From Anisus vortex (taxonomy: Eukaryota; Mollusca; Gastropoda; Planorbidae): 64,000 nt of DNA. The notes below the pieces were generated by a model. It was not told where the DNA came from and did no database searches. It worked only from the letters and a program-made list of their open reading frames with translations. This document shows, piece after piece, positions 1 to 11,279 of the stretch. A program made the translations under genes and the position numbers. Each line of letters begins with the position of its first letter. Position 1 is the first letter of the stretch. Location of the stretch: NCBI GenBank assembly GCA_949126835.1, contig OX421506.1, positions 14,852,284 to 14,916,283 on the forward strand, read 5' to 3'.

Positions 1-703
1 TGGACTGTCATTTACAGAATAAGATGGCCCCTCCCAAACAATAGCATCTCCTACTCTTCCCTTCTAGAACTCTACAACATATCACATGGTTGACAACACT
101 CACCTTCACCTTCTTATAGCAAAAAATAAATGGAGATAAGGTTTCATTTATTTTATCTTGTTGCTCTTGTATTTATTTAGTTTGCTTAAAATTATTGGAT
201 AGGTTTAAACTGTTTCAGAAATGTCTGTCTATTCTACTTTTTAAAATAAAATGATTTCTATTTTATTTTAAAAGGACATGTAAGAATGGACATTGATGTT
301 CACTATAAGTGTGAGCTCAGAGAGATAGGTAGGTACGAATTATAATATATAGGCCTATAAAAAGCTCTATCAATTATAATTCATTTAGTATTCAATGTTA
401 AAATTAATCACATTTTAAAGTAAAATTGTTTGAAAGTATATAAATATATGAAATATATAAATTCACAAAGCTAACTAGACTGACTAAAGAAAATGAAGAA
501 GACTTCATGCATTGTAATGATTTTCATTCAAATATTTCTATTAATAGCATATAATGGACATTTTTTTAAATTTCGTTTTTATCTTGTCAATTAGATCCGT
601 AGACTTTAGGTCAAGCTACACATAAAATTGATAAATAAATATAAATTTTATTGGGTTAAACATATTATGGTTAGTCCTATAACTTTTTTTTTTCAATCCT
701 TAG
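1..703. other. AT-rich sequence upstream of first recognised IAP exon
   Basis: I see no coding exon or repeat that I can name here. A pyrimidine-rich tract ending in AG at 701-703 is the splice acceptor for the first recognised exon of the IAP gene. That exon is entered in phase 1, so at least one earlier exon must exist, either in this stretch and too short to recognise or to the left of the window. Confidence 0.5.
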
Positions 704-3700
704 GAGATCATGAAACACAAGACAAAAGAGAAAGAGATCAATACAAGTCCTACAATGAGAAATCTTATCCTACAGAATGGGTTGATAGATTTACTCTGCA
801 AAATCAAACTAGTGATCTTAGAGAATGTATAGATAATATGTTTTTGCAATTGTCAGAACTTTATAAAGAGACTTCATCTTCATTTTACAATTTATCATAT
901 GAACCTTGTGACAAGGATTATTTCTCTGGCTTTCACAAAAGCGACAGAATAAAAAAGAGCTTTGCAGAGTCTGATCAGCTAAATAGTAAGCATTTGAGGA
1001 GAAAAATACAACCAGTGAGTATTTACACTACATGTTTTATGTTTTGGTTATCAAAATTATATCTTGAGACAAAGAATAATCACTGAGATTAGTGCAATTA
1101 TAAGTCATTGCTATAATCATAGATTTCAGGGTCAATAAATAAAACCATATTTTTTTTGTCCAAATACTCTGCTTATTAAGTGTCATTTGAAATCAGGAAA
1201 GAAAACAGCCAATAATCAATTTAACCCTCTGCTATATCAGGATTTTTCCCCACTAGGTCTGGAAAGTAACCACGAACATGTCATGGCTATGAAAATGATG
1301 CCTTTTGCTTTTTTAGTCCTAAAGATCTGCAAGGATTCTTAATTCTCATAGACACAGCTAACCTAATTAGACATAAATACCCCCTGTATACTAGCAATAT
1401 CTATTTCAATATGAACAGTCAATTTGGCATCAGGGGGAAAATCCAAGTGTGGGGCTAAAGATGGCTAATGCCCCCCTCCCCTGACATTTTGGAAAAACTA
1501 TTTTTTTACTTCAAAAAAGCTTTACAAAATTTGCAAACAGTTTGGTAAATGTTTGTGAAGTGAAATCTCAGCACTCCCCCCATCACAAAAATGTACATCT
1601 TAACAACTGCTGGTAGGTAAACGTGACAATTTCAAGTTGGTTTCTCTATTCTCCATTCAAATAATTTAATGGAAGATGAAGAACATATTTTATCTAACTT
1701 ACTTTTATCTATTCAGTAGGACTCTTTCATGCTCTTAAAAACAACTTGACTTGTTCTAGCTCTTAAATATAACTTTAATTATTTAGCTCTTAAACACAAC
1801 TTATACTCTTGTTTGCATCATATGTGTCATCAATTTAAATTATTTCTCCTACCTATTTTATATTTTTCAGATTGTTATTTATTATCTTTCATTCTCTCTC
1901 TCACTCTCTTTTGCATCGTTTCTTTGTATATATTCTTGCAATTTCTCCATTTATCAAAAACTTTTAAAAAGATATTTGTTTCAAAATTAAAACTAAGAAT
2001 ATTGTATTACAGTGTGGTATTCATTGGTCTTTTTAGCAGCACATAAAAAGCAAAACCAAGAATATTCCCTAATCTGAACAACATTGAAAACTTAAACTGC
2101 ATGCCAAAAAATAAACAATCAGAAAAAATCAAGTTTATATTTTTAACATTTCAGAGAAAGATTAGAACTCATATGAAACCTCTTCAATGAGGCTATATAT
2201 AACCATATTTAATCACATCATGATTTGTTTGTTTTGAATTTGCTTTTCAGTTTTCTGAATCAAAATTATTCAATGAAAAATTGTCAAATGTTTCAACCTC
2301 TAAAGGTAAAAATACATTAAGAATTACACAAATGAGTACAAAATATTTTTTTTGAAGTATGATAATGTATACGTAAATGTAAATAATATTACAGCTGTTT
2401 TTTTTTCTTATTGACTACAGTTTAAATTCTATGTTTTTGAATTCAACTTTGTTATGTTATAACTAAATGGCTGGATCCTATCAATTTTTCTAATAATACT
2501 CTGTTGAGCAAGTTTAAAAGTTGATGTTGTCAGTATCAACATTTATTATAATTTTGTTACTTAATAATTATTTTGTATAAAATATTGTATAATGCATTTA
2601 TATATCTTTTATAATCTTTTTTTTTTACAGTAACTAAATTGTAATAATATAAAATGTTGATTATTAGAAGAAAAAAATGAAGTACACAAATATTTTCTCA
2701 ATAATTGGTTGATGTTTATTCCTGTTCTCTTATAGAAAAAGTTTTAAAGAGAAAATCAAGGAAGAAAGTTAAAGTGAAAAGTTTGGCAGATTTAAGCTTG
2801 AAAGCAATCTGTTTATCTTGTTCAAAAATGTGTTTAATGAGTACTAATGATTTACACTGTTTGCTTACTTGCTGTCCAGCAGTACATGTTAGTTTGACTT
2901 TGAATTACCTAGAACCACTGGATAAACAGAAGCACTGCTTTGCCAGTCCACTTTATTTTTTCAAGACATTTCACTGTGATTTAAATATAGATGTTTTGCT
3001 AAGTAAACTCCTTTGTGTAGATTCGATGAGCTACATTTCATTGTCATATAAGTTTGTTACTAAATCTTTGAACATCAATGTTCAATTCCCATCAGTGAAA
3101 ATCTCTAATGAAGCCGAACCTGAAATTGAATGCATAGAAAAAGAACAATTGAATACAAGTGATTTTTGTTGCATTAAAGAAAATGCACTTTTTACTGATG
3201 CTGATTTGTGTACAAGCTCAGCAAGCCATTCAGATTTCACTGTTCAGCATAAAACATTTTGTGCTACATGCTGTGTGCAAGGAACTGAAGTGAATACAGA
3301 AATATGTGACAGTGAAGGCAGCATTGAGGCTACGCAAAAGTCAAGTAAAGAATCGTGTATAAAACTCAAAGACAAGGAACTTGTGATGGAAAAAAATGAA
3401 AAACTGAAAGAAAATTGCTTAAAGCTTACAGAAGTTGAGAAAAGTCTTACTGAAAAATGTCCATTTTCCAAAGAAGAGAAGAAAAGGCAGTTCAATGATG
3501 CAGATGATGAAAGGGCCATTTTAATGGAATTGGTTTCTAGCGATTCAATTTATCTCCATCATGTGGGACATTCTCCTTCAACTAGTTTAGAAGTCTACAT
3601 GATGAGGTCACCAGCCACACAAACACACCCAGACAAGGTGATAGGAATACCATGGGCAAATTTTGAAAGAGAAACCTTACGCATGGCTTCTTTCTTCTCG

Positions 3701-6700
3701 TACCCACAAACAGCTGCCCAGTCAGCTGCTCTCTTGGCTGATTCTGGATTCATCTACATCGGGGAAGGCAAATCTGACAAGGTGATTTGTTTCTTCTGTT
3801 TCATGGTGAAAGAGAACTGGAAAAGAGAGGATGACATTTTCTTGGTTCATAAATCCACCAGCCCTCATTGTCCCATAGTGTCAGTTTTGCAAATGAATAA
3901 TGTATCATCTATCACAGAAAATAACAGAGCTCCTGAAAATAACAGAACAAGTGGAAACAGTTGGACTCAGTCTACAGGTACAGTTGATCAAAGCTCCCAA
4001 TTTCCCAATCTAAGTGCAGTAGTTACACCAAGTAATACTCCAGATTCTACCAACAGAAATATTCCGAATTTCGGAAGTACTGCGCCCCAAATAACTCTTT
4101 CTCAGGCTACACTTATGCAGCATGTTCAAACCCCGTCAGAGTTAAACAATCAGACTAGACAACAGTCTCTGGCACCATCTACAGTAGAAAGGTCAAGGCC
4201 AGGCGAGTCAGCTGTCCCTAATCGTATACTACAATTGAATAGAAATATAAGAACTCTGATAAGTAATTCCAACTCTGGCAACGGTCAACATGTAATTCAC
4301 CCAAACATCAATGCCCAGATTTATTCTATCCCAAGGATGCCTCTTTCAATCCAGCCTGTATTTGCAAGCAATGAATCTGATGTTCCAGTCAGAGAACTAA
4401 ATCTCCAGGACCTAGGAATATTCCACGAAAGACCTAAAAAACCTGAATTTGCCATCTTGGCCAAGAGAGAGGAATCATTTGAAGGCTGGCCATCAGATTG
4501 TCCAGTTTCAAAAGAAATTGTTGCCAAATCTGGAGTGTATTATGAAGGTAAATCATTTTTTTTTTGTCATTCAGAGAATAATAAAAAAAAATTGATAATT
4601 ACACTTATCACACCTTTTGAAGAACAATTTAAAATTGAGAAAGTAATACATAATTGTATTGTGAAGCCGGCTGGTCCAGCGGTTAGTTCACCGGCCTGTC
4701 AACCAAAAACCAACTGACAGGCCGCTGGTTCTATCCCTGCCACTGACGGATCCCTGTCACCCTGCAGGAGTTTTGGGCCTAGTGGACGTAATAATCTTCT
4801 ATCTAGAAGGAACGTCTGTAAACTTATAAGATAATTGTATATGTTTCTAGGTTATGGAGACAGCGGCAGATGTTTTTTCTGTGGTGGAGGACTAAGGAAA
4901 TGGGAGACTGGTGATGACCCATTTGTTGAACACGCTCGCTGGTACCCCAGGTGTGGTTACATACGTCAGTACATGGGACAAGGATTTGTGGAGGTTGTGC
5001 AGGAGATCAAGTCTAAAAATAACCATGCTGTAAGGTTCTATTTATAGCATGTGATGCATTACATCATAAAAACTTGTAGTTATACGCTCTATATACATTT
5101 TTTTGTTCATGTAAAATTCAGAGGTGTTAGCAGTTAAAGTTAAAATATAAGGCATACATCATACAGTCTAGAATTGCATGAGCTAAAAATAGGTTATACA
5201 TTCTACATCAAACATTTAAGCCTGTCAGACTTGAAATATGTTATATATACTATATATTTAAATTGCTTGATGTTTACAAAGAGCTATACATTTTATAACA
5301 ATATTTTTAGTTCTTAAAATAGTAAAATTAAATGCACAACTCTGAAATGGGTTATAACAATTTTTATGAAAAAATAATTAACTATATATTGGTACATCCT
5401 TTTTATTTTTATGTCATCAGCCTAGAAGTAACAAATATTTGAGATGTCTTAAAAAATATTTTAAACAGTAGATCTGTTCAATACCTTATATATCACGATT
5501 CTGATTCGGCCTTACTTTGACTCAAGGTGCTCTCACTGTTGGGGGGAAGAGCAGGCAGTAGAGCATCACTTGCATGATTGCATTTGACTGGCCATATTTT
5601 GAATGGGATGAGCTTATGAACCTATTTAATATTGATCTCTTCTGGGAATTTCATCCATTGAGGGAAACCTCTTAGTTGTAATCAAAGGCTGTAACAGAGT
5701 AGTAATCCAGCTGTCCGCTCAACAATTTTTTATAGTCTAGAGCAGCGATGGCGAACCAGCTGGCACGCAGAGCCATTTCGGTGGGCACGCGAGCATTTAC
5801 CAAAAATGGAACCACTTATGGCCACACCGCTAGGGATGAAATCGTCAATTTTTAAAATAATTTTCCAAACACGGATAAAATTATGCATAGCATCTCTGAG
5901 ATACCACTTAGCAGAAATTATTTTAAAGATCGAAACTTGCGCATGGCAAATGATGTTAGTCAGCAGATCACTACTGACTTAAAAAGGGTGCCTGCTACTC
6001 ATGTGCTTGGATGAAAGCACATCATCATCATCTGTCCTTTGGGTTCCTTGGGGAACATAGGGCCTCTGTCAAAGCACGCCACTCTTCACGGTCTCTTGCT
6101 AGTCGCTTCAATTCTTCCCAGCTCTTTCCAGTTCTTTCGGTTTCATCCAGTATGCTTCGCCTCCATGTTCGCTTGGGTCTTCCTCTATGCCGTTTACCCT
6201 GGGGATTCCACTCTAAGTCCTGTCTAGCCTTTGTTGTTATCTTTCCTGAGGGTGTGTCCAATCCATCTCCACTTCCTTTCCATGATTTGTTGTTCTACTG
6301 TTCTTTGTCCACACCTATCCCACAGCTTGGAGTTTTCTACCTTGTCGAACCATTTTATTTTGAGTATATTTCTTAGGCATCTGTTAACAAAGGTCTGGAG
6401 TCTATTTTTAGTATTCTCTGTCGTTCGCCATGTTTCGGACCCATAAAGAGGACCGTTTTAATGTTTGTGTTAAAGATCCTTACTTTAGTTTTGACAGAGA
6501 TGTATGTAGATCTCCAGACCTGTTTCAAGTTGGCAAAGGCTAGTCGCGCCAGGTTTATTTGACGTTCGATGTCCTCGTCTGCTCCTCCTGATGCACTGAC
6601 CACACTTCCAAGGTATACAAAGTGATTCACTTTGTCTAAGCTTTGGTTTTCTACTTGTATGTCGCCATCTTGTTGGTGGTTTATTTTCAACACTTTGGTT

Positions 6701-9700
6701 TTTTGATGGTTTATACCGAGTCCTACTCTTTTTCCGGTCTCACTCAAAGCTGTGGTCTTCTCTTGCATATCCTGTAATCTGTGGGACAGAATGGCCAGGT
6801 CATCTGCTAACTCTAAGTCTTCTAGTTTTTGCATTAGGGTCCATTGTATTCCTTTTCCTGAGTTAGCATAAGCTTCTTTTGTGACCCAGTCTAGTACTAG
6901 AAGGAACAGAAGTGGTGAAGGAGACATCCTTGCTTGACTCCAGTTGTAACATGGAATTCATCTGACATCTTACCATTATGTACTATTTGGCAGGTAAAGT
7001 TTTCATAGAGACTTTTGATGATGGCTATTATGAAAGCACAGATGTAAATAATCATGCAAGGCTTGTGGTAATTTTGCGTTATGCAGTTTGTGACATTATG
7101 AGAGAAGCGCTGGTAAAATTGTTATCTTTGCCTGAAAGAACACAAGGAATAGATATCCACATTGCTGTTATGGAAGCTTTTTAGGCACAAGATGTAAAAC
7201 CAGAAAAAGTTGTTACAGTTACTAGTGACGGGGCACCTTGCATGGTGGGAGACGCATCTGATTTCTTTGTTAAAGAAGCAAAACACCCAGTCGTTCAGTT
7301 TCACTCTATTATACTCCAAGAAGCTCTTTGTGTCATGGATAGCAGCAAGAAATTAGATAATATCATCAAAGGTCATAAAAATGGTCAATTGCATCATGGC
7401 TCGTGCTCTTGATTGTCAATAGTTACACACACTTCTTGATGAGGTCAAGGCGCAGTATAGTACTTGACTTATGTACATTAATGTCAGGTGGCTGAGCAGA
7501 GGACGAATATTGGAGAGATTTGTAGCATGCTTGGATGAAATTAGGTTGCTTATGATTCAAAAGAGGCAGGATTATCCACAGCTCACTGATATGGTATGGC
7601 TTACCAACCTCATGTAACAGATTTTACAGCACACTTCAATGAACAGACTATAAAAACTACAAGGTTCGGGAAAAACAGCAGAAATGATGGGATTTTCTGC
7701 CAAATAATTTCAAGTCGATGAAAGCACTTGGGATTGCACTTCTTACTTATGCTTGTGAGCAGCTGTTTTCAACTTTAAATTATATCTAATCTGATACCAG
7801 AAACAGACTGACAGATGACCTGAGTGCTGCATGTATCGCTCTTAAAGTTACGGTGTACGAGTCAAGGCTTGACAAATTATCAGCATGCACAAAACAGCAA
7901 AAATCATATTAAGTATGCAAAATCATGTCAAATGCGTACAGTTAACTGTACTAACTGCAATTGCGTAATTGTAATATATTAATACTTTTTTTATCTACTA
8001 CAGTTCATGTTTTTTTGTTAATTTGTTATTCTTTTTGGACAAAAGTTGTGAATTAGTACGGACAACTGTATAAGCTTTTTTTTTCTTAAGTAAAACTTCA
8101 GTATTTTGTTTTAATTGCTGTGTTGGCACGTTGAAAGAAATAAGTCGGTCTTGTATAGCACTTAGGGCACGCAGCCTCAAAAAGGTTCGCCATCACTGGA
8201 CTAGAGTCTAGATCATGGGTTGGCAACCTTTTGATAATAGTGTGCAAAAGTGGGATTTCTAATTCATTCAGTATGCCAAAAGCCTAAAAGTGACCCAGAT
8301 TTAGTTCCCAATTTCTAATAGAAGATACTTTTTTATCTTTTTAGTAGTCTTCCCCATGCCAGTTAAAATCGTTTTGCATGCCAAGTCTGGCACGCGTGCT
8401 GTAGATTATCTATCCCTGGTCTAGATCGTGCTATTTTTCTGGTCAACAACTTTTATTATGAATATACAGAACATACAAAATTGGCCAGCTTTTTGTTGCC
8501 TTTTTTACATTGTAAAATGTATCATCTTTATCAATCAAGTCATTTTTTATTTTATTTTTAGGGATAGAGATTGATTAAAATTAAAAGCAAAAAAGTCTAA
8601 TAACGTAATTCAAAGAGGAACAGCTTGAAGATTACTGGGAATCAATAAAAGCAATCATTTCAAATATTAATGGTTCTTTAAATGTGTCTCCTGTGTTTTA
8701 TTTAAAACATTTCTTTCTATCACATCTCTAAACAGAAGAAACATTACCAATAGTGTAACGCACATTATTATTAATTTTATAAACACTCCTATATATTCCT
8801 TAGTATAAGGTGTTGTAATCTCTACTCCATAAATGCTGCTGGTAAAGGAGTTGTTTCCCCTGCAACAGAGATGTATCCTCTACACCAACCGATAAAATTG
8901 TTTCTATCTACAACTTTGTGTGTTACTATTGTTCTTTTCTTAACTCAATAATAGAGTTTGAACGGCCTTGCCTCATACAAATCATGGGAAATATTGCAAT
9001 CCTCTGTCACTGGAACTAACCACCTCAACCTGTCTAGTATTTTCTTTTCTTCTTTTGTTACTATATACCTTACTTATATTTTTGATATTATTGATATTTC
9101 TCATGAACCCTCTCAATTTGATATTTTTTTGAATAAGAATATCCATGACCCCAGTTTCATCTCTGATTATATCCTTGATATATTTTATTTCTGATTTTGT
9201 CTGTCACTGGCTAAATAGCCTTTGGATTCATTAGTATAGTTAGTAGTTCTTTTAAAAGCTATTACTTAATCCACATCATCTTCCTTACTAAACTGTTCTT
9301 CTGGGTGGGCTTATTTAAATGTTTAACATGTGTTTCAACACTATTTCTATAGTTTTAGGTTTCTTTCAAAAAGAAATAATTTAAGTTCTTCATGGCATGC
9401 ATATATAAATGTTTTTAAATATTGAAAAATTCTCTCAACTTTTGCACACTATATCCAGTTGTCAAAATTGTTACAAAATCGGTCTAAATAGGTTTGGGGT
9501 GGGGGGGGGGGGAGAGCTGTTTCTAATTTTGAGCAGAAATTTTTCCTTTGTTAAGTACCTATCTCTTCTATCTTAGTTTTATAGTCTTACCAGTTTAAGC
9601 AAATTTTGAAAAGGATGACTCACAAAAAAGATTGTGATGAAAAATACATTTAATTATCCTTTGGTTTTTTAAACTTTATAACTTTTTAAACAAGTAAACA

Positions 9701-11235
9701 TTTTCTTACAAAATTGTCACTGTCAGTTGTTGTTTTTTTATTGAAGGTCTTTGTTCAATAAAACATGGCATACATTCAATGACACAAAAAGCAACAAAAT
9801 CACACCCAAATGCAAGTCAAATAAAATAGAAGTGGTACTAAAAGCTAATGATGGGCGTAGGATGCAATAATCTTCTTTATAGAAGGAGCATCTGTAATAT
9901 ATAAGATAAGATAATGCTAATAATAAGACCAACTCTTTGTCAGGGTGACCAATAGGCAACAAGCCAATTTCCACTGCACACTCTTACCCCGTAACAGCAA
10001 CATTTCTCAGCGATCAGTTTTAAAAAACACTTTAAGATTCTTTATATTTAAATTGCATTTGTTTTTTTCTAATTAAATTTGACAATTTGAAGAAAATTTA
10101 AAGGAACAATAATTTGCTTATATCACTTTCATAGAATGGAGAAATGGAATATATTATTATTGAATGCATACATTTCTTTACTTTACATTTTTTATGCTAA
10201 ATCTAGATTTATTTTAAAATTTCAGTTGCAAATAACACGTGAGATGGTCCTTCAAGAGATGCGTAAAAGGAGTTTGACTATAGCGAATGGTAAAAATATT
10301 TTTTTTCAGTTTTGTCATTCTGCATGTTTGGCATTTAAAAAAAGAATATTTTTGGCAAAAATGTATTATTTATATCATAAAGCTTTTGAATGAAAAACAT
10401 ATAGACCAACTTTCATTGTTATTTAGAATTCTAATGGTTAGGGTTCATATGGTTTGGCAAAGTTTGGGAAAAACTAACAAATTAGAGAAAACCAAGTGAA
10501 TTAAAAGAAAACGAACATATCAATAATTATTATAAATTTTGCAAAAAGTGAATATCCACTTACGGTAGTTAAGTTGAGAAGTCGTTACTAAAACTTTCAT
10601 CATATTTTTTTTTTTAAGTGCTTATAAAACATTCTCAAAACTTAATTTTATTTGGAAATCCTATAATACTGCCAGTAAACATTGAGAAAGCTTGTACATG
10701 CAGACATGCCTACCGTTCCGCTTTTGGCGTATTTGTTCCGCTTTTTTATTAAAAAACACACTTTGTTACGCCGTTACGCTTTTTACTAGTTCTATTACGC
10801 CAAATTGGAAAGTTTGGGTTTTTCATGGGTTGAAATATAGTCCGTGTCTAGGTTGATAAAACAAAAGCACAAAAAAGTCGCAATGCTATAATTATCATTA
10901 CTTGGGTTTTCTGGGTTTATTAAAAGAGACATTGTGGGCTTTTCTAATGTTTTTTGCGGTATTACTCGTGTTTGGCAAATATTCTTTTCCTTTACTTTTA
11001 CTGTATTGCTAAGATTGTGAAAATGTCTAAACGTCCTGGCTCAGAAAGTTTAAATATGACTTGTTCAAATTGTAAAAAAACTAATTCAGTGTTATTGGAA
11101 GGAATATTCAGAGGAGTTTATTCAGCAAATGTGAATTTAATGTTCTTTGTAGGCCTACTAGATCTAGATCCATTGCGAATTGTCTGTGAAACGTAAGCCT
11201 ACCTAGACTTTAAATCTAATAATAGGCCTAGATTT

Positions 11236-11279
<44 letters not shown>

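Larger units (their letters stand above)
5743..8198 (+). mobile_element. hAT DNA transposon, split by a LINE, in IAP intron 4
   Basis: The ends are inverted repeats: CAGCGATGGCGAACC on the left and the reverse complement of CAGTGATGGCGAACC on the right. The flanks GTCTAGAG (5735-5742) and GACTAGAG (8199-8206) differ at one base and fit the 8 bp hAT duplication with a TCTAGA core. Transposase remnants lie inside and a 1 kb LINE interrupts them. Confidence 0.88.

Noticed and set aside
1813..2046. 77-codon hydrophobic frame in IAP intron 1
   Set aside because: T-rich intron DNA yields Phe/Leu-rich frames by chance; no splice signals fit it into the gene.
6978..7184. 68-codon frame resembling a hAT transposase
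   Set aside because: Its first 17 codons are LINE antisense sequence; only the part after the 7030-7039 duplication is transposase.
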